Shown here: positions 21,961 through 29,449 of the stretch, one piece after another
Position numbering within the stretch: position 1 is the stretch's first letter
How the letters are laid out: the number at the start of each line of letters is the position of its first letter
Origin: Streptomyces sp. NBC_00341
GTDB taxonomy: Bacteria > Actinomycetota > Actinomycetes > Streptomycetales > Streptomycetaceae
Assembly: GCF_041435055.1 (NCBI RefSeq)
Contig: NZ_CP108002.1
Span: 2,852,001 to 2,916,000, forward strand
Direction of reading: 5' to 3'
Length of the DNA: 64,000 nt
Notes under the pieces: model-generated
Seen by the model: the letters and a program-made list of their open reading frames with translations, nothing else
Told to the model about the DNA's origin: nothing
The model's database searches: none
Translations under genes and position numbers: made by a program

Positions 21961-23618
21961 CGCTGCCACCTCTCCTTCTGCAGTACGGACAGCGCGGCGA
22001 TCAGTTCTGCTTGCGGCTCCGGTGCCACGTCAAGTGCGTCCAGCGGGGCGAGACGCCGGTCGCGTTCGCCCCCGAGCACCTGGTCGAGATAGCTGGTGAG
22101 CAGTGCCCCGCCCTTGTCACGCAGCCTCAGGGCGCCCTGCGCGCCGATGCGTTCGGCCAGCTGTTCGCCGGCCGTACGGGCCCGTCGGCCGCCGAGCAGG
22201 GCGGCGGCCAGCAGGGCTGCGACCGTCTCCGCGTCGGGCGCCGCGTTGCGTTCCATGAGGCGCACCTCTTCCTCGGCCAGCTCCTCCAGGACCCTGCGCC
22301 AGCGCCGTACGGTCATGGCGATCCGGCCCCGGATGTCCTCGGCCGGCCCCCATCCGCCCTTTTCCCGGCCCACCTCCTCGAAGCCGAAGACCGCGGCCGC
22401 CGGCTCCCGCCGCCAGTTCGTCCGGATCTGTTCGTCGGCGGCCGCCACCGCGCACTCCAGGAGTGCGGCGAGGCTCTCCACCAGGGCTTCGAGGACTTCC
22501 TCCGTGGTGCTGTACAGCGGGTATCCGCGCCACCTGGTGCGGGCGTCGCCGGCGAGCGCGCCGCCGTTCTGCAGCCGCCGCCGCACCCGTGCGCCCTCCT
22601 TCCGGTACGCGTCCTCGACCACGCCGGTCAGCCGTACGGCGGCCGCGTACTGGGCCGCGACGGCTCCGGCGAGCGCGGGCAGCCGGACATCGAGCGAGTC
22701 GATGACCCCGGCGGCCGTCCGCCCGACCGCCTGCTGACGGGCCGCCGGGTCCTGCGCGCGGTGGGTGAGCCAGGCGCGCAGCGGGGCGACCGCCGTGGTG
22801 GGCAGCAGTCCGCTGCCGCCGCCCGCCGACTCGGGCAGTTCGGGGATGGTGAAGCGGGGCACCTCGCCGAGACCGGCCTTGGTGAGGAGCGCCCCGTACT
22901 GCCGCGAGACCTCGGCGATCACCTGGTGCGGCACCCGGTCCAGGACGGTGACGAGCGAGGCGTCGTACTCCTTGGCGGTGCGCAGCAGGTGCCACGGCAC
23001 GGCGTCGGCGTACCGGGCGGCGGTGGTCACCATCACCCAGATGTCCGCCGCGCAGACGAGTTCGGCGGCCAGCACCCGGTTGCGCACGACGAGCGAGTCG
23101 ATGTCGGGGGCGTCCAGCAGGGCGAGCCCGCGCGGCAGCCCGGCGGCGGTCTCGACGCGGAGCGCGGTCCCCTCCTCCGCGGCCTTCCCGCCGGCCCCGT
23201 CGAGGTGGTCGCACTGGCCGGGGTTCGCGGACTCCTCGGGCGACAGCCAGACCCGGGTCAGCTGCGGGAGCACCCGGATGTCGGCGAACCAGTGATGATC
23301 CTCCGGATGGCAGACCAGCACCGGGGTGCGCGTGGTGGGCCGCAGCACCCCGGCCTCGCTGACCCGGCGCCCCACCAGGGAGTTGACGAGCGTCGACTTG
23401 CCCGCACCGGTGGACCCTCCGATGACCGCGAGCAGGGGTGCCTCTGGGTCCTTGAGGCGGGGCAGCAGGTAGTCGTCGAGCTGGGCGAGCAGCTCGATCC
23501 TGGTCTGCCTGGCGCGTGGAGCGCCCGGCAGCGGGAGTGGAAGACGCACGGCAGCGACACGGTCGCGCAGGGCGGAGAGTGCGTCGATGAGCTGAGGCCG
23601 TACGTCCAAGGTCACCAC
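21957..23618 (-). CDS. dynA: Dynamin-like GTPase, soluble partner (DynA-like)
   Basis: About 553 residues, first gene of the operon. The P-loop [10 protein letters not shown] begins at residue 67, with LLDAPDIDS as the G3 region and VTVLDRVP in the position of G4 (degenerate). Long amphipathic helices rich in Ala/Glu/Arg fill the C-terminal half, and no clear membrane helix is seen. The pairing with the membrane-anchored GTPase just downstream fits a DynA-type partner. Adjacent GTG codons at 23618 and 23615 are the likely starts; no strong ribosome site is visible, and the ORF extension further upstream has no family-like sequence. Together with the SSB gene, the operon suggests a role in septation and chromosome segregation. 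Confidence 0.7.
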   Translation of the reverse strand: MVTLDVRPQLIDALSALRDRVAAVRLPLPLPGAPRARQTRIELLAQLDDYLLPRLKDPEAPLLAVIGGSTGAGKSTLVNSLVGRRVSEAGVLRPTTRTPVLVCHPEDHHWFADIRVLPQLTRVWLSPEESANPGQCDHLDGAGGKAAEEGTALRVETAAGLPRGLALLDAPDIDSLVVRNRVLAAELVCAADIWVMVTTAARYADAVPWHLLRTAKEYDASLVTVLDRVPHQVIAEVSRQYGALLTKAGLGEVPRFTIPELPESAGGGSGLLPTTAVAPLRAWLTHRAQDPAARQQAVGRTAAGVIDSLDVRLPALAGAVAAQYAAAVRLTGVVEDAYRKEGARVRRRLQNGGALAGDARTRWRGYPLYSTTEEVLEALVESLAALLECAVAAADEQIRTNWRREPAAAVFGFEEVGREKGGWGPAEDIRGRIAMTVRRWRRVLEELAEEEVRLMERNAAPDAETVAALLAAALLGGRRARTAGEQLAERIGAQGALRLRDKGGALLTSYLDQVLGGERDRRLAPLDALDVAPEPQAELIAALSVLQKERWQR

Positions 23619-23925
23619 ATGCGAAGAATGCCCAATTTTGGCGCCTTTTTGAAGCGTATAGCCCCCTCTGCGCGGCGGTTCCTGCTCAGGACAGAGGGGA
23701 CGAGTGGGGCGCAGGCATAACGAGTGCACAACGCCCGGGGCGTGAGGCGCCAAAAGCTATGCATGAATCGCACCTACCTGCGATTATCGTTTCGCTTCAC
23801 CGAACCTCCACATCGTGCCACGCAGGTGAAGCAACCGGGTCCAGGCGTTCGGAGCCCTATCCTTGTCCCGGCAGGTCGCGGACCGCCCGGGTCCCAGGGC
23901 TCCAGGTCACCGAGTCCACCACCCG
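23619..23925. other. Intergenic stretch upstream of the dynA-like gene and tRNA-Arg
   Basis: No gene is seen in these 307 bases. The sequence around 23620-23660 and 23755-23800 is AT-richer than its surroundings and probably holds the reverse promoter for the dynA-like gene and the forward promoter for the tRNA, but I could not place convincing -35/-10 boxes. Confidence 0.5.
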
Positions 23926-23998
23926 GCCCCCGTAGCTCAGTGGATAGAGCAGGCGCCTTCTAAGCGCTTGGCCGCAGGTTCGAGTCCTGCCGGGGGCG
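23926..23998 (+). tRNA. tRNA-Arg (anticodon TCT)
   Basis: 73 bases that fold as a cloverleaf: acceptor GCCCCCG/CGGGGGC, D stem GCTC/GAGC, anticodon stem GGCGC/GCGCT around the loop CTTCTAA (anticodon TCT, reading AGA), and T loop GGTTCGAGTCC. CCA is not encoded; GCGCA follows. The 3' 44 bases are the attachment core of the integrated element, whose sequence now completes the gene. Confidence 0.95.
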
Positions 23999-24000
23999 CA
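23957..24000 (+). repeat. attL core (44 bp, within tRNA-Arg)
   Basis: The segment from CTTCTAAGCGC to GGGGGCGCA is identical to 43534-43577. Identity starts inside the anticodon loop and ends just after the tRNA 3' end; the flanking bases differ on both sides. Confidence 0.95.
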
Positions 24001-24018
24001 CAGCGCACACCACCTTGA

Positions 24019-24043
24019 GGCCCTCCACTCCGGAGGGCCTTTT
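24019..24043 (+). terminator. Intrinsic terminator carried by the element downstream of tRNA-Arg
   Basis: The stem GGCCCTCC/GGAGGGCC has a 5-nt loop followed by TTTT. It lies 21 bases after the tRNA and inside the element. It resembles the terminator at 43598, which sits beyond attR and would have served the tRNA before integration. Confidence 0.8.
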
Positions 24044-24197
24044 CGCTGGTCAGACGCACACTAGACAGTGGCCCGTAGAGGGTGCGTAAGCGCCGGACCG
24101 GCCTCGGGTAGCTGTCAGGACGGCCGGCGCTGTCCGGCTGTCACCGGGTTTCTACGGCTGGCCACGGAGAATGTACGGAGAAGTTCTCCGCCTCCCG

Positions 24198-25586
24198 TCA
24201 GCCCACGTCAGGCAGCTCGGGGAGGTCTTCCCCCGCTTCCATCCGCTTCTTCAGTTCGGAGAGCTGACCGGACACGCAGCGGGCGTAGATGGCCAGCAGG
24301 ATCGGCACGCTGTTCCCCGCCCACTCCGCGACCTGTGCCGGCGGAATGCCGTCGTTGAGCCACTTGGTCAGCCGCGTGTGCCGCAGGTCGTACACCCGTT
24401 TACCCAAGGGTGAGGCGAACTCGTCAGGGGTGAGGACCTCCACACGAGCGGATCGCCAGGCCCGGCGAATGACGGAACCCGCGAGCAGCTCGCCCTTCTC
24501 CCCCTGGAACAGCAGATCGTTCGGCTTCAATTCCTCGACCTTGATGTGCTCGCGCAGGATCCTCGTCAGGGAGGGGTGCCCAGGGACCACGCGGGTGTCA
24601 TCTGCGGCTCTCCCCTTCAATCCGCGCTCCTCGTGGATGGCCCCGTTGTCAGTCCAGTTCTTGCCCACCTCCGGCTGAGCGGTATGGAACAACAGCTCGC
24701 ACCACTGGTCTGCAACGTCCGGGGCCGGCAGCCGGATGTCCCGCACCCGCATCGCCACTGCTTCTTCGGGGCGCGGGCCCGCGTAGTAGAGCAGCGCGAA
24801 GAATGCGTGCAGTCGGGGGCCGCCGCGGGAACGGCCGCGCACCCAGCCCAGCAGCCGGGCCGCCTGGCCCGTATTCAGGATCGCCCGCTTGTCCACCGCT
24901 GATGACGTCTTCGGCGCGGTCCCCCTGCCCTTCGGCAGGGGGTTCGTCCGCAGGACCTTGCGCTTCACGGCATGCTCCATGGCAACGTTGAGGACGCGCC
25001 GATTGCGCTTTACGGAGCTGGCGGCGGCTCGTGTGCCGTCCAGCCGAACGTCGAACGCTCGCAGAACTCCGTCCACCTTGGCCGGGTCCTCCCAGGCCGC
25101 CATGGACAGCGTGTTCCGTTCCACCCAACGGAGGATGACCGACACGTCCGGCGGTGCTTCCTCGCGCCGCTTGGTGTTGAAGGCGAACTCTCGGAGCGCC
25201 GTGCGCACGTCGACGGGCCGGAAGCCTGTCGGCGGCGTCCGCAGCAGAGCAACAGTGGTGGCCGTGAGAGCCTTGGATGTGTTCTTCCGGCTGTTGCCGG
25301 CCGTCCGATCCCATTGGAGGTCGGTGAACTGGACAGCGAACTGGTACCAGTTCACGGCGGTAGCACCCGTCTGATGGGAGACGGGCCGCCCCGTGCTGAG
25401 GCTGAACGCCTCACCACGCCTGGTCGCACTGACCAGCTCGGATCGGAAGGCATCTGCGAGTGCTCGTGTCGCGAACGGGGCCCGCTGCTCGTTGCCGTCC
25501 AAAGTCCACCGCACGGTGTACGTGGTGCCGCGCGCTCCCTTGTACGTTGCGATCTTCCAGACCTTGACGTTGTACGTCGTTTCCAT
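24198..25586 (-). CDS. int: Tyrosine recombinase (element integrase)
   Basis: 462 residues. An N-terminal arm-binding region (VRWTLDGNEQRAPFATRALA) and a core-binding SAM-like domain precede the catalytic domain. There R272 (AGPRPEEAVAM), R402 (VYDLRHTRLT), W422 (EWAGNS) and the nucleophile Y434 (LAIYARC) form the active site. The usual His of the HxxR box is Y399, a substitution I recall from this group of actinobacterial integrases. It catalyses attP x attB recombination at tRNA-Arg. The ATG at 25586 overlaps the xis stop (TGATG), so int and xis are translationally coupled. The gene lies beside attL, transcribed towards it. Confidence 0.93.
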   Translation of the reverse strand: METTYNVKVWKIATYKGARGTTYTVRWTLDGNEQRAPFATRALADAFRSELVSATRRGEAFSLSTGRPVSHQTGATAVNWYQFAVQFTDLQWDRTAGNSRKNTSKALTATTVALLRTPPTGFRPVDVRTALREFAFNTKRREEAPPDVSVILRWVERNTLSMAAWEDPAKVDGVLRAFDVRLDGTRAAASSVKRNRRVLNVAMEHAVKRKVLRTNPLPKGRGTAPKTSSAVDKRAILNTGQAARLLGWVRGRSRGGPRLHAFFALLYYAGPRPEEAVAMRVRDIRLPAPDVADQWCELLFHTAQPEVGKNWTDNGAIHEERGLKGRAADDTRVVPGHPSLTRILREHIKVEELKPNDLLFQGEKGELLAGSVIRRAWRSARVEVLTPDEFASPLGKRVYDLRHTRLTKWLNDGIPPAQVAEWAGNSVPILLAIYARCVSGQLSELKKRMEAGEDLPELPDVG

Positions 25587-25783
25587 CAAGCGGCGTCCTC
25601 GTGGTCGTTGAGCCAGTTGTCCAATTCATCCCGCCGCACGCGCAGATCGCCGTTCGGGAGCTTGATACAGCGGGGAGCGCGGCCCTTCTGGCGCCAGTCG
25701 TAGAAGGTGGATCGCGAGACATCCAGCTCTTCGCAGACTTCCGGCAGGGTCAGCATCTTGGGGTTTCCGGTCTTGCTGGGCAT
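25586..25783 (-). CDS. xis: Excisionase / MerR-like helix-turn-helix DNA-binding protein
   Basis: 65 residues. A winged-helix AlpA/Xis-type domain, LTLPEVCEELDVSRSTFYDW, is followed by the wing LPNGDLRVRRDELDNWL. This is the usual small excisionase-type factor of AICEs that directs Int towards excision. The ATG at 25783 has GAGGAGG ten bases upstream. It is co-transcribed and coupled with int. Directly upstream on its strand is the GTGGCGGA repeat array. Confidence 0.88.
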   Translation of the reverse strand: MPSKTGNPKMLTLPEVCEELDVSRSTFYDWRQKGRAPRCIKLPNGDLRVRRDELDNWLNDHEDAA

Positions 25784-25823
25784 GGGGCGTGCCTCCTCGG
25801 CCGTGCCTCTTGTCCTCGGGGGA

Positions 25824-26072
25824 TCCGCCACGTCCGCCACGCCGCCACATCGCAGGTCAGGGGCCCGTGTTTGTGGCGGATAGCGGTTCCGTGGCGGATT
25901 GGCGCCGCCACACCCGAGGTGCGGCGGCGCCTGACGGCGCTGGGGCTCAGCCCGCGACCGGGAAGAGCGGTGTGGCGGTTTCCGCGGACATGTGGCGGAT
26001 GGCTGGGGCGGTATCCGCCACGGATTCACCCTCGCTGACCTGCGGTGTGGCGGACGTGGCGGACGTGGCGGA
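25824..26072. repeat. Iteron-like array of GTGGCGGA repeats (candidate replication origin)
   Basis: At least twelve copies of the 7-8-mer GTGGCGG(A) lie within 250 bases in both orientations: 25824, 25833, 25842 (reverse), 25873, 25891, 25905 (reverse), 25972, 25992, 26014 (reverse), 26047, 26056 and 26065. Three are tandem at 9-base spacing (26047-26072) and two more are 9 bases apart (25824-25840). The array spans the xis leader and the 3' end of the DUF3631 gene, beside the replication module. Iterons next to initiator genes are typical origins, but origin function is inferred. Confidence 0.6.
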
Positions 26073-27194
26073 TTGCTCCGGGGTGGGAGGGCAGTACCGG
26101 GTCCAGGCGTCCGTCAGGTCTTCCGCGTAGTAGCCCTTGGGGAAGCCTGAGGGGGTGCGAATTCCGCGCGGTTTGATGGGCTTGTTGGCGGGGGTGACGT
26201 ACTGGGCAAGTAGCCGGGCGAGGGTCCGGGAGCTGATCGGCTTGTCGTCCAGGTCCCCCCACGGGCCGTCGTCCATTGACAGGAGGCATTCGAGGATGAC
26301 GGCGGTGGGCATACGGTCCGCACCGCAGAAGACCCGATCCCGCAGATCGGTGAGCAGCCGGACCCCGAGGGATGCTTCGTCGTTGTCGTGCGCGGCGTTG
26401 ATCAGCTCCAAGCACGCGGTACGGGCGCGGGCGGGCCAGTCGCCCCCGGCGGCATCAGCGACGGCGAGCAGCGGCTCCCATACGTCTGCCGGCCGGTCGG
26501 TGACTCCCTCGGGCATCTCGGGCCACGCGTCCGCGACCTGGTCGCGGACGGTGTCGGCCCAGACGGCGAGCCGTTCGCGCAGTTCGTGGCCCTGCTTCTC
26601 GTGAATGCGCTGTCGGTAGGGCTCCACCTTCTCGTTCGGGGCGCGCTTGCGCATGCGGACGATGATCGAGCGGGTCAGCACCGTGTCCGGCAGCGAGCCG
26701 AGCCCTGCCATGGCGACCGCGCAGTATGAGCCGAAGACCTGGGCGTTCTGGTTGGAGCCCTCTCCCACACAGCGCAAGGCGCCGCCGATGCGGCGATATC
26801 CGGCGTTCAGGAAGCCGCGTAGCGCTTCGTCCGCGCCTGCCTTCGGGCCGAAGATGGTGTCCACCTCGTCAAAAAGCACGGTGGGCAGCCCGGCGGCTGA
26901 GTCGACCAGTCGGTACAGGGCATTCGCGGATGCCGAGACGGTGCTGACGGGGCGAGGGGTAAGGAGTTCCACGATCTCCAGCGCCCGGGACTTTCCCGAC
27001 CCCGGTTCCGGAGACAGGAACGCGATACGGGGAGTGGTCTCGAAGCACTCCACCAGGTGCGCGTGTGTATCCCACAAGGTGACAGCCACGTAGGCGGACT
27101 CGGTCGGAAAGACGTTGAACCGACGGTGGAAGGTCTCAACTTCGTCGAGGAGAGCAGCACCGTCGATGGACGTGGCAGTTGATGCGGCGTTCAT
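25947..27194 (-). CDS. DUF3631-type P-loop ATPase of the replication module
   Basis: 415 residues. Walker A lies in SPEPGSGKSRALEI and Walker B in VLFDEVDTIFG, followed by a sensor-like region (MAGLGSLPDTVLTRSIIVRMRKR). The C-terminal third (KPISSRTLARLL, RTPSGFPKGYYAEDLTDAW) fits DUF3631 proteins, which usually accompany primase-polymerases in plasmids and phages and act as helicase/initiator ATPases. The ATG at 27194 overlaps the previous stop (ATGA). The C-terminus contains SATSATSAT because the tandem 9-bp iteron repeats run through the reading frame. Together with the prim-pol gene it probably forms the RepPP-type replication initiator of the element. Confidence 0.82.
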   Translation of the reverse strand: MNAASTATSIDGAALLDEVETFHRRFNVFPTESAYVAVTLWDTHAHLVECFETTPRIAFLSPEPGSGKSRALEIVELLTPRPVSTVSASANALYRLVDSAAGLPTVLFDEVDTIFGPKAGADEALRGFLNAGYRRIGGALRCVGEGSNQNAQVFGSYCAVAMAGLGSLPDTVLTRSIIVRMRKRAPNEKVEPYRQRIHEKQGHELRERLAVWADTVRDQVADAWPEMPEGVTDRPADVWEPLLAVADAAGGDWPARARTACLELINAAHDNDEASLGVRLLTDLRDRVFCGADRMPTAVILECLLSMDDGPWGDLDDKPISSRTLARLLAQYVTPANKPIKPRGIRTPSGFPKGYYAEDLTDAWTRYCPPTPEQSATSATSATPQVSEGESVADTAPAIRHMSAETATPLFPVAG

Positions 27195-27544
27195 GCGGCA
27201 GCGCCTTCCTGGTTGGTGCGGAGCGGGCAGCGGGTTCGGTGGTCGGTGTGGTCTTCGATCAGGGCCAGCGCCTTGCGGTGGCCGGCGGCGAAGAGGTTGC
27301 GGCCGCATTCGCAGACGCTGGTCGCGGTGGGGACCGCGCCGCGGGGCGCGCTGATGGTGAGCCAGGCGATGGGGAAGCGGCCGTCTCCGGACTGCTGGTC
27401 AGGGCGAGCAGCAGGAGGGACGGCCTGTCGGCCGACGACCTTCGGCGCGCCACCGCCGGATGAGGCCGGGGCCGATTCGGCGGGGCCGGGGCCGGTAGCG
27501 GTGGCAGGGAGGCTTTTCAGGTGCCGGCGTTGCTGGGGGCTCAT
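27191..27544 (-). CDS. Small protein with C-terminal zinc-finger-like motif
   Basis: 117 residues, unrecognised. A Ser/Pro/Gly-rich N-terminal half leads to VCECGRNLFAAGHRKA and a later DHTDHRTRCPL, giving a C-x-C...H...H...C set that could bind zinc. The ATG at 27544 overlaps the primase-polymerase stop and its own stop overlaps the DUF3631 start, so it is fully coupled within the replication module. An accessory role in replication is inferred from this position only. Confidence 0.65.
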   Translation of the reverse strand: MSPQQRRHLKSLPATATGPGPAESAPASSGGGAPKVVGRQAVPPAARPDQQSGDGRFPIAWLTISAPRGAVPTATSVCECGRNLFAAGHRKALALIEDHTDHRTRCPLRTNQEGAAA

Positions 27545-28446
27545 GAGGCGGTCTCCCTCGGCCGGCAGGTCCGGATGGACCAGTTGAGGGCGCTGCGCAC
27601 GGTGGAGCGGCACTCGGCAGCCGGGAGTCCCGCCGACTCGCCCGCGACCTGAAAAGCCTGCTCCACCTCATGGCGGGGGAGGTCGCCCCATGCGACGAAC
27701 CGCCCCACCGCGCGGGCGCTCCTGAGCAGCTGCGCGTTGCGGTCACCCGCCGGCGCGGTCGCAGCGGCCACGGTCTCGCGTTCCAGGGCGACTTCGGCGG
27801 CCCGGTTCCCGCAGCGGGGCACGTGGATGCGTACCGGCCGTACGGGCTGCGGAGCGGGTGCGAGGGCGGTCAGCAGCCATGCGGGGAGGTTGGCAACGGG
27901 AGCGGGGTCGGTGATCTCGTACGCCTGGCCGTTGATGGTGCTGCCGGGGGCGACGACGTTGCCGCCCCAGGCCCGGGTGTCGATCCGCTTGGCCAGCTTC
28001 CCCTTGCTGCTGGGGATCCGGAGCGTGGTGGGGGCGGTGAAGTACAGGTGCTGTCCACCGCTGGGAGTCCGCACCCGGTAGGTGGTGGGGACGGCCTGTC
28101 CGGCGCGCTCGCAGAGCGCTGTGAAGGAATCCACACCGGAAGGTGTGTCCGCAGCGTCTTCGGGCTTGGGCAGGTCGAGGTCGACGACGACCAGCCCCGA
28201 CGGGCCGGGCGCGATCCCGACGTTGAACTCCCGTACCGCCCACGCACCCCGAATACGGTCGGGGTCCAGGGTGGCGCGCTGCTCCCACTTCTGGTGACCG
28301 GCAGAGCAGGTGCCGGTTCGGGTGCAGGCGTCCTCTCCGTGCAGCGCGGGGGCCTTGCCGCCCGGTCGCAGCGGGTGGACGTACCAACCGCGGGCAGCGG
28401 CTCGTAACGCTGCATCGAGCAGCGCGGTGTTGCGGTCATGGGTCAT
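27541..28446 (-). CDS. Bifunctional DNA primase/polymerase (prim-pol)
   Basis: 301 residues. The AEP-type prim-pol fold is indicated by AARGWYVHPLRPGGKAPA at the N-terminus, the metal-binding acid pair in VVVDLDLPKPEDA, and GGQHLYF followed by RIDTRAWGGNVVAPGS. These are the usual prim-pol signatures of plasmid and AICE replication proteins. It would prime and extend DNA at the element origin. It starts at ATG 28446 and is followed by two coupled genes, the last a DUF3631 ATPase; in other elements these two domains are often fused. The downstream iteron array fits a replication locus. Confidence 0.88.
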   Translation of the reverse strand: MTHDRNTALLDAALRAAARGWYVHPLRPGGKAPALHGEDACTRTGTCSAGHQKWEQRATLDPDRIRGAWAVREFNVGIAPGPSGLVVVDLDLPKPEDAADTPSGVDSFTALCERAGQAVPTTYRVRTPSGGQHLYFTAPTTLRIPSSKGKLAKRIDTRAWGGNVVAPGSTINGQAYEITDPAPVANLPAWLLTALAPAPQPVRPVRIHVPRCGNRAAEVALERETVAAATAPAGDRNAQLLRSARAVGRFVAWGDLPRHEVEQAFQVAGESAGLPAAECRSTVRSALNWSIRTCRPRETAS

Positions 28447-28480
28447 GCTGGGTGTCTCCAGTTCTCTGGATTGGTGGATG

Positions 28481-28518
28481 AAGGCGGCCCCGGACTTTGG
28501 CGAGACGGGGGCCGCCTT
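28481..28518 (-). terminator. Hairpin between small Zn protein and prim-pol gene
   Basis: An 11-bp stem (AAGGCGGCCCC / GGGGCCGCCTT) with a 16-nt loop lies just after the stop of the 57-residue gene and before the prim-pol start on the reverse strand. It probably separates transfer from replication transcripts. Confidence 0.6.
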
Positions 28519-28524
28519 CGGCGT

Positions 28525-28698
28525 TCAGCTGTGGAATCGGTTGGTGTGGGGGTGTTGGTCGCACCAGTCCTCGGCGCACACCTTGTGGACCGGTTCGCGG
28601 TCGTGGCTGCGCATGGGGGTGGGCTTGCCGCACAGCACGCACGGCAGGTTCCGGGTGGCGTCGAAGTGGCGGGCGGCCCGCCAGTCCAGGAGCGGCAT
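28525..28698 (-). CDS. Small zinc-finger-type protein (57 aa)
   Basis: The protein starts MPLLDWRAARHFDATRN and contains LPCVLCGKP...CAEDWCDQHPH, a CxxC plus C/H set that looks like a treble-clef or zinc ribbon. Small proteins of this kind are frequent in Streptomyces mobile elements, but their roles are unknown. The ATG at 28698 has a GGGGGC-rich ribosome site and lies 14 bases after the stop of the upstream membrane-protein gene. Confidence 0.65.
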   Translation of the reverse strand: MPLLDWRAARHFDATRNLPCVLCGKPTPMRSHDREPVHKVCAEDWCDQHPHTNRFHS

Positions 28699-28712
28699 GA
28701 CCAGCCCCCGGT

Positions 28713-29228
28713 TTAGCGGTGGTTGATGGTGCCGTTGGCCCGGCCGAACATGCCGGAAGCGGTGATGTTCTGCGTGATGTGCGTGCTGCCCCGGCCGGTG
28801 CCGGTCGTGGCCCGGCCGAGCCGGAGCAGGACCGGCACCCCAATGGCTGCGGCGGCGATGAGGGCGACGGCGGCCCAGAGTGCGTCGGTCATGGCGATCA
28901 GTCCTGGGGCTGCGTAGGAGAGTCCGATGCCGGCGGCGGCGACGCCTCCGCCGATGGTCGGGGTGAGGAGTGCGGTGGTCTTGGCCCACGTCGGGATCGG
29001 CTGCGCGACCGCGACGGGTGGTGCGGGCGGGGCCTGCTGTGCGGTGTAGGCCAGGGCCCGGATGCCGCCGGGCAGGGTGACCATCTGGACACCGGGCGGG
29101 ATCTCGGATGGCAGCATCACCGGCCCCTCGGGCACGGAGAGGTAGGCGGGGTAACCGGCTCCGGAGGGGCCCGGGTAGACGGTCGGGGCGGGGGTCTGGG
29201 TGGTGATCTCGTACGCGGTGTCATGCAC
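28713..29228 (-). CDS. Small membrane protein of the transfer region
   Basis: 171 residues starting at GTG 29228 with AAGGAG seven bases before it. The N-terminal half is Pro/Thr-rich and cytoplasmic in appearance. Two hydrophobic stretches follow (TTALLTPTIGGGVAAAGIGLSY and ALWAAVALIAAAAIGVPVLLRL), then a Gly/Thr-rich tail. It resembles the small Spd-type proteins that help spread Streptomyces plasmids between mycelial compartments, but it has no specific motif. It lies directly downstream of the clt-like repeats. Confidence 0.6.
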   Translation of the reverse strand: MHDTAYEITTQTPAPTVYPGPSGAGYPAYLSVPEGPVMLPSEIPPGVQMVTLPGGIRALAYTAQQAPPAPPVAVAQPIPTWAKTTALLTPTIGGGVAAAGIGLSYAAPGLIAMTDALWAAVALIAAAAIGVPVLLRLGRATTGTGRGSTHITQNITASGMFGRANGTINHR

Positions 29229-29249
29229 GACGTGGCTCCTTCAGCAGCG

Positions 29250-29287
29250 CCGGGGACCACACCTGAACGTCAAGGTGTGGTCCCCGG
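29250..29287. terminator. Perfect 15-bp stem-loop between traB and the Spd-like gene
   Basis: The arms CCGGGGACCACACCT and AGGTGTGGTCCCCGG are perfectly complementary around an 8-nt loop. On the reverse strand it lies beyond the CTTGTCG repeats and before the membrane-protein gene. It could end the traB transcript, or be part of the transfer locus. Confidence 0.65.
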
Positions 29288-29290
29288 CGG

Positions 29291-29438
29291 CTTGTCGTGT
29301 CGCTTGTCGTCTGGCTTGTCGTGCGCCTTGTCGCTTGTCTTGTCTTGTCGCTTGTCGCCTTGCAGGTCGCAAGCCGTTTTCGGCTCGCACAGGCCCGTGT
29401 GGAGGGCCTCTCGGGCGCGGCGGGTGACAGGCGACAAG
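29291..29438. repeat. CTTGTCG repeat array downstream of traB (candidate clt)
   Basis: CTTGTCG occurs at 29291, 29303, 29315 and 29327, exactly 12 bases apart. More copies follow at 29334 (one mismatch), 29344 and 29351, and an inverted copy (CGACAAG) lies at 29432. TraB-type DNA pumps of Streptomyces recognise short repeated octamers in a non-coding clt locus, usually next to traB. Position and repetition fit that role; binding is not shown. Confidence 0.6.
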
Positions 29439-29449
29439 CCGCGAGCGGA

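Noticed and set aside
29291..29357. CRISPR-like repeat array
   Set aside because: The repeat unit is 7 bases and the spacers 0-5 bases, far too short; no cas genes are nearby.
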